Below, in pieces: positions 1-8,516 of a stretch of DNA of 51,149 nt (its first letter is position 1; each line of letters begins with the position of its first letter). Where the stretch lies: positions 1-51,149 of the forward strand of contig JAISTW010000002.1 of assembly GCA_031272405.1 (NCBI GenBank). Direction: 5' to 3'. The notes below the pieces were generated by a model. It was given only the letters and a program-made list of their open reading frames with translations. It was not told the origin of the DNA and did no database searches. Origin of the DNA: Desulfovibrio sp. GTDB lineage: Bacteria; Desulfobacterota; Desulfovibrionia; Desulfovibrionales; Desulfovibrionaceae. Both the position numbers and the translations under genes were made by a program.

Positions 1-54
1 ACGCTCCTTGACGGAAAACAACTCTGGAGGGAAAAGGTCGGACAGCTCAACTGA
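1..54 (+). CDS. possible 3' end of an unidentified gene (partial)
   Basis: Frame 1 is open from the window edge to a TGA at 52-54 and encodes about 17 residues ending in KVGQLN. The family cannot be recognised from so short a tail. The stop codon overlaps the left arm of the inverted repeat at 52-97, which would fit the last gene of an insertion element. The open frame is short enough to be chance. Confidence 0.25.
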   Translation, partial: TLLDGKQLWREKVGQLN

Positions 55-97
55 TCGGACAACTGGCACCACCAAAATGGAGGCCACTGTCTGATCA
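52..97. repeat. imperfect inverted repeat, possible transposon terminus
   Basis: TGATCGGACA at 52-61 is mirrored by TGTCTGATCA at 88-97, with one mismatch across 10 bases. Between the arms lies a CACCACCAAAATGG core. The overall look resembles end repeats of insertion sequences, and an open frame stops exactly at the left arm. No transposase is visible in the window, so the link to a mobile element is inference. Confidence 0.35.
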
Positions 98-265
98 AGT
101 CTAAACTACTACACTTGAATATATGCCCACACAAGGCATAAGGCAAGAAGATATTTTATCATTTTTTTGTTAGAACCTTCGAGGCGAAACCGGGGTTTCG
201 CTCCAGGCGGCAAAATTGTGTTTTGAACACCGCGTTGGGGCGAAAAATGCCGCGTCCGCATTGGG
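98..265. other. non-coding gap downstream of hynBA
   Basis: This stretch has no convincing gene on either strand. Positions 150-170 are AT-rich. A perfect 8-bp palindromic stem, GCGAAACC/GGTTTCGC, lies at 184-201. No maturation protease gene follows the hydrogenase here, although one is often found next to such operons. Confidence 0.5.
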
Positions 266-294
266 CAAGGGGCGGGCACGAGGCCCGCCCCTTG
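266..294 (-). terminator. hairpin terminator of the hynBA operon
   Basis: A perfect 12-bp GC-rich stem (266-277 with 283-294, loop 278-282) begins 26 bases past the hynA stop. On the minus strand a run of five T follows about 20 bases after the stem, further than in a classic intrinsic terminator. Position and stem strength support transcription end here. Confidence 0.6.
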
Positions 295-320
295 TTCTTG
301 ACGGAGTATCGGGGTGATGG

Positions 321-2018
321 TTACAGCACTTTGAATTTGTGCACCTCATTGGTCTGACCGTCTATCACATGCACGGCGCAGGCGATGCAGGGGTCAAAGG
401 AATGAATGGTGCGCAGGATTTCCACAGGCCGTTTGGGATCCGCCACCGGCGTTCCCACAAGGGCTTCTTCGGCTGCGCCGGGCACGTTCTGGCCGTCGCG
501 CGGGCCGAGATTCCAGGTTGTGGGGACCACAAGCTGGAAGTTGGCTATCCTGCCCTTTTCGTCCGTGCGCAGCCAGTGGGACAGGCCCCCGCGCGGCGCG
601 TTGACGAAACCGACGCCTTTGGCGTTTTTGGGCGCTTCATAGTCTTCCACAATCTTTTTGTCGCCCTTGCCCAGATTGGCTTCATAATCGTTGAGCCAGT
701 TCTCGACCTGCTGGGCGACGGCAAGCGTCTCGATGCCGCGGGCGGCCGTGCGTCCGAGCGTGGAGAAGAGCGCCTCCGGGCCGACGCTCAGTTTTTTGAG
801 CACAAGCTCCACAAGCGGTTTCACTGTTTTGTGATTCTGGGAGTAGTCCACCAGCACCTGGGCCAGGGGGCCTGTTTCCACCGCGTGATTGTCGTAGCGC
901 GGCGCCTTGAGCCAGGAATAGCGATCCTTGTCGCCCATCTGGGTGAAGGCCGGTCTGGTTTCCCCATCGTAGGGCGCTTTCGCCTGATCTCCCTCATACC
1001 AGCTGTGGCGGACATGTTCCATGATTTTGTCCGGTTCGAACTTTTGCGTCGCGCTGATTTTGCGGTCATAGATGACGCCCGGCTTGAACCAGCGTGTGTT
1101 CAGGTCGCGTTCGCCGTTCGGGGCGGGGAATTCGCCGAAAGCCATGAAGTTTCTGGTGCCGCCGAAAGAGGCCCAGTTTTTGTAGCCTTCGGCCACGGCG
1201 AGCAGATCGGGAATGTAGTAGTGCTCGATGAATTCACGCGTCTTGGCGTAGAGCGTACGGAATTCCTTGATGCGTTCAGGCGTGAGGGATTCGTAACTGG
1301 TGACGCCGCCGCCGACCATAAACTGGACATGCGGGTTTTTCGCGCCGAAAACGGCCATGGCCCGCGCGGCCTCAACCTGGACGCGCAGCGCCTGGAGGTA
1401 GTCCGCCGTGGCGATCAGATTGACTTCCGGCTCAAGCTGGTAGGCCGGATGCCCCCCCAGAAAGTAGGCGTTGGTGAACGGGCCGAGCTGGCCGCTTTCA
1501 ACAAAGGTTTTGAGTTTGGCCTGGACGGCCTGATAGTCTTCTGTTTTGACCTTGCGCGGGGAGATGGAAGCGGCGATTTTCGCCGCCTTGGCGGGGTCGG
1601 CCTGAAGGGCGGCGGTCACGTCCACAAAATCAAGGGCGTGCAGGTGATAGAAATGCACCAGATGATCGTGCAGAAACAGCATGCCGAGCACGAGGTTGCG
1701 GATGTGGGTTGCGTTGGCCGGGATGTTTTTTTTGCCTGACGAGTAAATGGCGTCTTCCAGAGCGCGGGTGGAGGCCAGGGCGTGGGTGTATGTGCAGACG
1801 CCGCAGGTGCGCTGCGTGAAATGTTGCGCGTCGCGCGGGTCACGGCCTTTCAGGATGATTTCCAGACCGCGGAACAGCGTGCCGCAGCTGCGCGCCTCCT
1901 TGATTTTGCCGTTTTCCACTTCCACTTCCACGCGAAGATGGCCTTCTATGCGGGTCAGCGGGTCCACAACCACCGGGCCGGTGTAATTGCTCTGGGCCGT
2001 TTTTATGGCTTCACTCAT
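321..2018 (-). CDS. hynA: periplasmic [NiFe] hydrogenase, large subunit
   Basis: Catalytic subunit of a group 1 uptake-type [NiFe] hydrogenase that interconverts H2 with protons and electrons in the periplasm. It is 565 residues long, normal for the family. RIEGH is at 23-27, RTCGVC with nickel ligands C72 and C75 is near the N-terminus, and DPCIACAVH with C544 and C547 is near the C-terminus. The first cysteine of the last motif is a TGC codon, so this is not a [NiFeSe] enzyme. The 15 residues after H550 are the tail normally removed by a maturation endopeptidase, whose gene is not in the window. It has no signal peptide and is expected to be exported with HynB by the Tat pathway. Its start lies 9 bases after the hynB stop. 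HynA/HynB naming varies between Desulfovibrio species. Confidence 0.96.
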   Translation of the reverse strand: MSEAIKTAQSNYTGPVVVDPLTRIEGHLRVEVEVENGKIKEARSCGTLFRGLEIILKGRDPRDAQHFTQRTCGVCTYTHALASTRALEDAIYSSGKKNIPANATHIRNLVLGMLFLHDHLVHFYHLHALDFVDVTAALQADPAKAAKIAASISPRKVKTEDYQAVQAKLKTFVESGQLGPFTNAYFLGGHPAYQLEPEVNLIATADYLQALRVQVEAARAMAVFGAKNPHVQFMVGGGVTSYESLTPERIKEFRTLYAKTREFIEHYYIPDLLAVAEGYKNWASFGGTRNFMAFGEFPAPNGERDLNTRWFKPGVIYDRKISATQKFEPDKIMEHVRHSWYEGDQAKAPYDGETRPAFTQMGDKDRYSWLKAPRYDNHAVETGPLAQVLVDYSQNHKTVKPLVELVLKKLSVGPEALFSTLGRTAARGIETLAVAQQVENWLNDYEANLGKGDKKIVEDYEAPKNAKGVGFVNAPRGGLSHWLRTDEKGRIANFQLVVPTTWNLGPRDGQNVPGAAEEALVGTPVADPKRPVEILRTIHSFDPCIACAVHVIDGQTNEVHKFKVL

Positions 2019-2027
2019 AATTCCTCC

Positions 2028-2975
2028 TCAATTCTGGTAAAATGGAGTCATGTCGTCCCAGAAGCCGGGTTCGCTGCAGCCGATACAGGGATGGCCGGCG
2101 CGTACCGGCCAGTTGGTTTCGTTAAAGAGAACCTGGGGACAGTTGTTGTACGTCTGCGGGCCTTTGCAGCCGATGTTATAAAGACACCAGCCCTTGCGCG
2201 CCTCTTCGGAGTTGAAGGAGGGGGCGAATTCGTCAGCCTCGAAATGCTTGCGGCGTTCGCAGATTTCGTGGACGCTCTGGCCGAAGAACATGGTGGGACG
2301 GCTGTTCTCATCCAGTTCGATTTTTTCTCCTTTCAGGAAAGCCACAAGAGCGCCCACCAGGTTGAGGGGATTGGGCGGGCAGCCGGCGATGTTGATGGCC
2401 TTGACCCCCAGGTCGGCAAAGCACTCGTTGATGCCCTTGGCCGCCGTAGGATTGGGTTTGGCGGCCTGAACGCCGCCGAAACAGGCGCAGGTGCCCATGC
2501 AGACGACGGCCTTGGCCTTGGGCAGAATGCGTTTACAGATGTCGTACATGGTGTGCCCGGCCACATAGCCGTATTTGCCGTCCATGGCTGTGGGCACGGC
2601 GCCCTCGACAACGCAGATGAAGCCGTCAGCGCCGGAGACGGCCTGATTCAGCGCGTCTTCCGCGGCTTCCCCGGCGGCGGCCATAATGGTTTCATGGTAG
2701 TCCAGGGAAATGGTGTCCAGAATGAGCGCGTCAATAAACGGTTTGTATGTCCGCAGAAGCGCTTCTGAGCAACCTGTGCACTCGGCCATGTGCAAATACA
2801 CCACAGAGGGCCGTCGTCCGGTCAGGGCCGCCGCCACCTCGCCGGCGAATGCCGGCCCCATGCCCATCGTCACCGCGACAGCGGTACAGAATTTCATAAA
2901 ATCACGACGAGTTATCCCTTTTTCTTCTAGGTTTTTCCCGGCGTGATTTTTGCCCAGACCTACAGCAATGCGCAT
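2028..2975 (-). CDS. hynB: periplasmic [NiFe] hydrogenase, small subunit
   Basis: Electron-transfer subunit carrying three iron-sulfur clusters between HynA and a periplasmic cytochrome c3 (partner inferred). The ATG at 2975 is chosen because GGGAGG lies 6 bases upstream; a longer frame to 3029 lacks such a site. The 315-residue product begins with a Tat signal (R23-R24-D-F-M-K, then a hydrophobic stretch ending near AFA). Cluster ligands are visible in ECTGC (C66, C69), [14 protein letters not shown], the HEICERR region, and in the C-terminal cysteine-rich part ending [11 protein letters not shown]. It is the first gene of the two-gene operon, behind a TTGACC/TATAGA promoter. Confidence 0.96.
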   Translation of the reverse strand: MRIAVGLGKNHAGKNLEEKGITRRDFMKFCTAVAVTMGMGPAFAGEVAAALTGRRPSVVYLHMAECTGCSEALLRTYKPFIDALILDTISLDYHETIMAAAGEAAEDALNQAVSGADGFICVVEGAVPTAMDGKYGYVAGHTMYDICKRILPKAKAVVCMGTCACFGGVQAAKPNPTAAKGINECFADLGVKAINIAGCPPNPLNLVGALVAFLKGEKIELDENSRPTMFFGQSVHEICERRKHFEADEFAPSFNSEEARKGWCLYNIGCKGPQTYNNCPQVLFNETNWPVRAGHPCIGCSEPGFWDDMTPFYQN

Positions 2976-3044
2976 AACAGCCTCCCGGCAAAAGATTGTA
3001 CAGGTACTGTTCGTCGGGTGAACAAACACGCGACGATTTCCTCT

Positions 3045-3073
3045 TCTATATATCTAAAGCCGGGAACGGTCAA
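3045..3073 (-). promoter_or_regulatory. sigma-70-type promoter of hynBA
   Basis: On the minus strand TTGACC (3073-3068) and TATAGA (3050-3045) are 17 bases apart. This gives a predicted start near 3038 and a leader of about 60 bases before the hynB ATG. Confidence 0.6.
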
Positions 3074-3111
3074 CCGGGGAGCCGTAATTTCTGTTTCGGG
3101 GCATAAAAAAA

Positions 3112-3140
3112 TTGACCTGCGGACTTTCAACAGATAGGCT
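3112..3140 (+). promoter_or_regulatory. possible promoter of the kinase operon
   Basis: TTGACC at 3112-3117 and TAGGCT at 3135-3140 are 17 bases apart. The -35 is good and the -10 weak. It diverges from the hynBA promoter within about 40 bases, so shared control of the two operons is possible but unproven. Confidence 0.4.
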
Positions 3141-3206
3141 GTTCAAGCGATCGTGCCGGGGCGCCGTCTGGCGGCCCCAGGCGAACGGTCAGGGAGACGA
3201 CGGATC

Positions 3207-6200
3207 GTGAACACGCGTTTCTATATGCTTTTTACCGGTCTCGGCCTTCTGGCGGCCATGAGCGTGGGCATCATCATGTATGTCGAGTACAGGAACTACA
3301 TCAAAAATTCCTACACCGCGACATTGACCAATGTGGCTGCGGTCATCGAAAAGCTCTGCCCGGAACTGCGCGAGCCGGAGCGTCTCAAAGACCGGGCCGA
3401 GAGGAAATGGTTCTGGGAAAGATCCCGCAACCTGAAGTACATCAAGGATTCCTTTTCTCTGGCCTACATATATTACGTGGAAAAAAGCGCGGCGGGCTAC
3501 ACGTTTCTCATGTCTTCGGGGATACAGGAAAACGAGAATGAGGACTGGCTGGGGGGGCCTGTCTGGAAGAACGGCAACCCCGTTCCCGAATTCATTCTGA
3601 AGGCCTTTGACACGGGGGTTATGACCTGGTCGTCCGAACCCGTCGTCAACGAGTGGGGCGAACTCGTCTCCGTCGCCCTGCCTGTATTCAACGGCGAACG
3701 GCTGGTCGGGGTGCTCGGCGTCGACTACGACATAACCGTCATCAACGATCAACTGCGCGATTCGCGGGTCGAGCTGGGTCTTTCCCTGGTCTTCGCCGTC
3801 ATAACCATACTTGTTCAGGCTGTGGTCGGCGCCAGATCCGTCATCACGCCCTTGCGTGAAAAAGAGGCCGACGACCGCACCCGGCTGATGATGGACGCCA
3901 CGCCCATGGTCTGCACCTTTTGGGACGCGAACGGCAAGGCGATCGACTGCAACATGGAGGCGGCGAGGGTATTCGGGTTTGCCGAGAAATCCCGATTTCT
4001 GGCCGCCGTTTCCGAACTGACGCCCCCTTTTCAGCCGGACGGCGAGCCGTCCGACAAAAAGGCCCAACGCCTCATACGGCAGACTCTGGAAAGCGGCCGT
4101 CAGAAATTCGTCTGGATGCGCAACTCGTCAAGCGGGGAGCCCATTCCCCTGGAAACCACCCTGGTCAGGGTTCCCTGGAAGGACAGTTGGCGTGTGGCCG
4201 CCTACGGTCGGGACCTGCGGGAAAGTCTGGCCAATGAGCAAAAGATCCGTGAAGCGGAAAAACATGTGCATGTCATGTTTGACGCCACTCCCCTGGCCTG
4301 TTCCTGGAGGGACGAGCAGGGCGGCATGTTTGACTGCAACCAGGAAATGCTGCGCATGTTCGGGTATGCTTACGCTTCCAAAGAGGACTTTATAGCCAGG
4401 TTTCCGGCCCTGAGCCCGGAATTTCAGCCCGACGGGTCCGTTTCCGCGGAAAAGGCGCGGGAACACTTCGCGCGCGCCATGAAGGAAGGTCATGTCCGTT
4501 TTGAATGGATGTATATGACGGACGCGGGGGAAAACCTGCCCGTGGCGACGATTGTCGTCCGCATTCCCTGGCAGGACAGGCATCGTCTGGCGGTCTATTC
4601 CCGGGATCTGCGCGAGGAGAGAGCCAGGGAAAAAGAACTCCGGGAGGCCGATTTCCGTTCGCGTGAAATGGAGATTCAGGCCAGAACGGCCGAAGCGGCC
4701 TCCAGGGCGAAGAGCGATTTTCTGGCCTCCATGAGCCATGAAATCCGTACTCCGCTCAATGTCATCATCGGCATGAGCGAAATGATGAGAACGGACAACC
4801 TGGACGACACCCAGACGGAATTTTTCAGCGACATCAGGAAAACCTCCGGGGCTCTTCTGCAAATAATCAACGACATCCTTGACTTCTCCAAAATCGAGGC
4901 AGGCAGGTTTTCGTTGAATCCCGTGCATTTCAACCTGATGGGACTGTATGACAACGCCGTATCCCTGAACCGTTTCATGGCCCAGCACAAGGGCCTGGAA
5001 TTTCGCAGCGGCTTTTCCGCGGATGTGGAACAGGTTGTTTTTGGGGATGATGTCCGCATCCGCCAGATTCTGACCAATGTTCTCAACAACGCCGTGAAAT
5101 ACACAAAGAACGGCTATATTGATTTCAGGGTGAGCCGGGTTGAGGACAGCGGCGTCGTCTACACCGTGTTTCGCGTGGAAGACACCGGCATAGGCATCAA
5201 AAAGGAAGACATGCCCATGCTTTTTGACGCTTTCGCCCGATTCGACGCGGATCGCAATCGCGGTGTCGGCGGTTCCGGGCTGGGCTTGTCCATATGTGGA
5301 AGCCTTGTCGAAATGATGGGCGGAAAAATTCTGGTGGAGAGCGAATACGGCAAGGGTTCCGTCTTCACGGTGATGCTGCCTTTGCCCAAGGGGGATCCCG
5401 CGCAGACCAGGCACGCGCTGACGCGGGACGTCGTCAAAATCAACGCGAAAGCGAAGATTCTCGTGGTGGACGACAACTCCCTCAATCTCAAGGTGGCGCT
5501 GGCCCACCTGGCCAAGCACAATATCGGCGCGGACGCCGTTTCCAGCGGGGAAGAGGCCCTTCAAAAATGTTCCGAAACAAGGTATGATCTGATCTTCATG
5601 GATCATATGATGCCGGGCATGGACGGCATACAGACGGCGGCGAAACTGCGGAACATGGAGCAGGAGTGGTGCAAATCCGTGCCGATTGTCGCCCTGACGG
5701 CAAACGCCGTGATCGGCGCCAAGGACATGTATCTGAAAAGCGGCATGAACGACTATATAAGCAAACCCATTTCGGCGGACGAGCTGAACACGGCGCTCGC
5801 CAGATGGCTGCCCGACGACCTGGTGTTTTACGAGGCCGCTGAAACCCTGGCCCAGGCGGGGCGCGGTCCGGCCGACGGGGAGAAAAAAACCGAATCCGCC
5901 TGCGTGGACAGGAGAGCGGGCCTTGAAAACGCCGTCAACGACGAAGCGTTGTACCGGCAACTTCTGCGTGAATTCAGTCTCAAGCACGCCGGGGACGCGG
6001 ACAGGCTCAGACAGGCCCTGGCCGGAGGGGATGCCGGGGAAGCCCGCAGACTGGCCCATACCCTGAAAAGCGCGGCGGCCGTCATCGGCGCGAAAACGCT
6101 CAGCGAAGCCGCCCGCCGCATTGAGACGCCGCTGGGCGTGGGCGACGGCAGGGTGGACGCCGCGCTCCTGTCCCATCTGGAAGGCGCGCTGTCTTCCGTG

Positions 6201-6509
6201 CTTGAGGAAATTTCGGAAACGGCGTTTCCCGGAGCGGAACCGCCGAAGGACGCCCAGGCCCTGAGCGGGGCGGAAACTCTTGACTTGCTGGACACTCTGG
6301 AGCCTCTGCTCCAGGTTGGCGATACGGCATGCCTGACGGTTCTTGAGGAAAAACGCGACAGATTCGCCGCCCGCGGCGAGAATTGCCGAAACATCGTCGC
6401 GTTGATGGAGAATTTCGACCTTCCCGCCGCGGCTGAAGCCGTGGGAGCGCTCAGGCGCATGCTGACGGAAACGGAGACGCAATTGGGGACAGGCGACAAA
6501 GGGGAATGA
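3207..6509 (+). CDS. membrane hybrid histidine kinase with two PAS domains, REC and HPt
   Basis: Multi-step phosphorelay sensor. The GTG at 3207 is preferred over the GTG at 3153 because GGGAGA lies about 9 bases upstream; the product is then 1100 residues. Order: transmembrane helix (about 5-28), extracytoplasmic sensor region, second helix (about 190-215), two PAS-like domains (around 225-340 and 355-470), HisKA with phospho-acceptor H511 in SHEIRTPLN, an ATPase domain with N, G1 (DTGIGI) and G2 (GGSGLGLS) boxes, a receiver domain with D799 in FMDHMMPGMDG, and a C-terminal HPt domain with H951 in AHTLKS. The signal sensed is unknown. One base separates its stop from the next kinase gene, so the two are probably translated together. 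No DNA-binding output domain is present. Confidence 0.93.
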   Translation: MNTRFYMLFTGLGLLAAMSVGIIMYVEYRNYIKNSYTATLTNVAAVIEKLCPELREPERLKDRAERKWFWERSRNLKYIKDSFSLAYIYYVEKSAAGYTFLMSSGIQENENEDWLGGPVWKNGNPVPEFILKAFDTGVMTWSSEPVVNEWGELVSVALPVFNGERLVGVLGVDYDITVINDQLRDSRVELGLSLVFAVITILVQAVVGARSVITPLREKEADDRTRLMMDATPMVCTFWDANGKAIDCNMEAARVFGFAEKSRFLAAVSELTPPFQPDGEPSDKKAQRLIRQTLESGRQKFVWMRNSSSGEPIPLETTLVRVPWKDSWRVAAYGRDLRESLANEQKIREAEKHVHVMFDATPLACSWRDEQGGMFDCNQEMLRMFGYAYASKEDFIARFPALSPEFQPDGSVSAEKAREHFARAMKEGHVRFEWMYMTDAGENLPVATIVVRIPWQDRHRLAVYSRDLREERAREKELREADFRSREMEIQARTAEAASRAKSDFLASMSHEIRTPLNVIIGMSEMMRTDNLDDTQTEFFSDIRKTSGALLQIINDILDFSKIEAGRFSLNPVHFNLMGLYDNAVSLNRFMAQHKGLEFRSGFSADVEQVVFGDDVRIRQILTNVLNNAVKYTKNGYIDFRVSRVEDSGVVYTVFRVEDTGIGIKKEDMPMLFDAFARFDADRNRGVGGSGLGLSICGSLVEMMGGKILVESEYGKGSVFTVMLPLPKGDPAQTRHALTRDVVKINAKAKILVVDDNSLNLKVALAHLAKHNIGADAVSSGEEALQKCSETRYDLIFMDHMMPGMDGIQTAAKLRNMEQEWCKSVPIVALTANAVIGAKDMYLKSGMNDYISKPISADELNTALARWLPDDLVFYEAAETLAQAGRGPADGEKKTESACVDRRAGLENAVNDEALYRQLLREFSLKHAGDADRLRQALAGGDAGEARRLAHTLKSAAAVIGAKTLSEAARRIETPLGVGDGRVDAALLSHLEGALSSVLEEISETAFPGAEPPKDAQALSGAETLDLLDTLEPLLQVGDTACLTVLEEKRDRFAARGENCRNIVALMENFDLPAAAEAVGALRRMLTETETQLGTGDKGE

Positions 6510-6510
6510 C

Positions 6511-8460
6511 ATGGGGACGGCAAAAGGCTCAATTCTGGTTGTTGATGACGAAAACTTCAATCTGTTGACGCTCAACAAGATACTCACGCCCGCGTACAGG
6601 GTTTTTACGGCAAAATCCGGCGAACAGGCGCTGAAACTCCTGGAGATGAATCTGCCGGACATCATCCTGCTGGATGTCGTGATGCCGGGCATGGACGGCT
6701 TTGACATGATCGCGCAGCTCAAGGCCGAGGAAAGGACGGCCCGCATCCCCGTCATCTTCATCACCGGCCTGGACAATGAGGTGGACGAGGAAAAGGGCTT
6801 CCTCCTCGGCGCGGCCGACTACATACGAAAGCCGTTCAAGGAGGCCATCGTCAAGGCGCGCATCACCACGCAGATGCGCATAGTCCGCCAGATGCGCCTG
6901 TCCGAGGACGACCTGCTGCGGATGTCCTCTGTTTCCGACAGTTCGCCCCAGTTCATGGTCTTTATCAACGCCGACGGCAGGATAGAGTACATGAATCCCG
7001 CCGTAAGCCAGATTTCCGGGTACTCCAGGGAAGAAATTCTTTCGCAGGGGCTGGAGCTTTTCTTCAGCGACGAAAATTCGCGCAAACTGCACATGGAGTA
7101 TCTGCGGGGGGCCGCGGAGCGCCGCAACCACAATTTTGAGATGGAACTGATCCGCAAGAACGGCGAAATCCGCGTTCTGAGCTTCTCCACCTTCGCTTCG
7201 GTACTCCACAACGGAGAAATGGGAACCGGAATGACGGGAAGCGACATAACGGAGATGAAGCGGATAGAGGGGGAGCTTATCCAGGCCAAGGTGCAGGCCG
7301 AATACTACAACAAGGCCAAGACGAATTTTCTCAGCCGGATGAGCCATGAAATGCGCACGCCCATGAACGCCGTCATGGGAATGACCAGCATAGCCAGGAC
7401 GGCCAGGGACGACGCCCGGCGAACGTATTGTTATGACAGGATAGAGCAGGCCTCGGCCCATCTGTTGCGGATTATAGACGACATTCTGGATATGAGCAGA
7501 ATAGAGATGGGAACCTTTGTTCTGGCGGAACGGAAATTCAGTTTCAACGCCGCGATGGAGTCCGTCGTCGTCGGAGCGAGCCGTTTTGCCGCGGCGAAGG
7601 GCATCAATTTCGAGGTGTTCATAGATGAAAAAATCCCGGACAGGATGACGGGCGACCCAAACAGGCTGAAACAGGCCCTCGGCAAATTGCTCGACAACGC
7701 CGTGCTGTTCACGCCGGAAAAGGGCGTCATCGCCCTGTCCGTCCACCGGCTGGAGGACGCCGCCGGCAAATGCGTCGTCCGCTTTGAAGTCAGCGATACC
7801 GGTCCCGGCATGTCCGACGAGACGCTGCTGCGCTTGTGGGACGCCTTTGAGCAGGCGGACAACACCATCACCAGGGCGCACGGGGGCACCGGTCTGGGCC
7901 TGCCCATAACCAAACACATCATTGAGGCCATGGAGGGCACAATCAGGGTGGATTCCACTCCCGGCAAGGGCAGCCGCTTCGAGATCGTCGCCCGCTTCTC
8001 CTACGAGGTTGATCAGGTCGCCGTCGCGGAAGGGGCGCATGACGGCCCGACCCTTCCCCTGATGACCGGAAAGCGGATACTTGTTGTGGACGATGTGGAC
8101 ATGAACAGGGAGATAGTTCAGGCGCTGCTGAACGACTCCGGCGCCCTGCTCGACATGGCGGCTGACGGGGCCGAGGCGGTGCGCAAATTTTCCGAAAACC
8201 ATTACGACGTCATTCTGATGGATCTGCATATGCCGGTCATGGACGGTTTCGAGGCCGCCCGGCGCATACGGGCATTGGGCATCCCCGGCGCGGACGTGGT
8301 GAGAATCATCGCCCTTACGGCCGACACGGGCGGCGATGTGCTTGCCCGTTGTCTTGAGGCCGGCATGAACGACCATCTGGGCAAACCTGTGGAACCGGCG
8401 ACGCTGACGGATATGATTGAAATGCAGCTTGCCGCCGTCAGCAAAACACGGGCGGCCTGA
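6511..8460 (+). CDS. cytoplasmic hybrid histidine kinase (REC-PAS-HisKA-HATPase-REC)
   Basis: A 649-residue hybrid kinase without membrane helices. An N-terminal receiver (1-125) has D55 in LLDVVMPGMDG. It is followed by a PAS domain (about 145-255), HisKA with H279 in SHEMRTPMN, an ATPase domain (boxes DTGPGM and GGTGLGLP) and a C-terminal receiver with D571 in LMDLHMPVMDG. It lacks an HPt domain, which the preceding kinase has. A likely reading is that the first kinase feeds phosphate through its HPt to one of these receivers; this is inference. The gene starts one base after the upstream stop, with GGGGAAT serving as a weak ribosome-binding site. Confidence 0.93.
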   Translation: MGTAKGSILVVDDENFNLLTLNKILTPAYRVFTAKSGEQALKLLEMNLPDIILLDVVMPGMDGFDMIAQLKAEERTARIPVIFITGLDNEVDEEKGFLLGAADYIRKPFKEAIVKARITTQMRIVRQMRLSEDDLLRMSSVSDSSPQFMVFINADGRIEYMNPAVSQISGYSREEILSQGLELFFSDENSRKLHMEYLRGAAERRNHNFEMELIRKNGEIRVLSFSTFASVLHNGEMGTGMTGSDITEMKRIEGELIQAKVQAEYYNKAKTNFLSRMSHEMRTPMNAVMGMTSIARTARDDARRTYCYDRIEQASAHLLRIIDDILDMSRIEMGTFVLAERKFSFNAAMESVVVGASRFAAAKGINFEVFIDEKIPDRMTGDPNRLKQALGKLLDNAVLFTPEKGVIALSVHRLEDAAGKCVVRFEVSDTGPGMSDETLLRLWDAFEQADNTITRAHGGTGLGLPITKHIIEAMEGTIRVDSTPGKGSRFEIVARFSYEVDQVAVAEGAHDGPTLPLMTGKRILVVDDVDMNREIVQALLNDSGALLDMAADGAEAVRKFSENHYDVILMDLHMPVMDGFEAARRIRALGIPGADVVRIIALTADTGGDVLARCLEAGMNDHLGKPVEPATLTDMIEMQLAAVSKTRAA

Positions 8461-8466
8461 AGCGGA

Positions 8467-8491
8467 GGCGGCGCTGCGCGCTTTCGCCGCC
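8467..8491 (+). terminator. weak hairpin after the kinase operon
   Basis: GGCGGCG at 8467-8473 pairs with CGCCGCC at 8485-8491. A run of five T comes about 12 bases later (8503-8507). The loop is long and the T run displaced, so this is only a possible terminator between convergent genes. Confidence 0.3.
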
Positions 8492-8516
8492 GGGCGACGT
8501 CATTTTTGAAACCGCT

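Noticed and set aside
321..2018. [NiFeSe] hydrogenase with selenocysteine
   Set aside because: The first cysteine of the C-terminal DPCxxC motif is encoded by TGC, and no in-frame TGA is present.
4128..6776. Minus-strand open frame of 882 codons antisense to the first kinase
   Set aside because: The plus strand encodes clear kinase domains over the same bases. The antisense product has no recognisable domain and extends across two genes.
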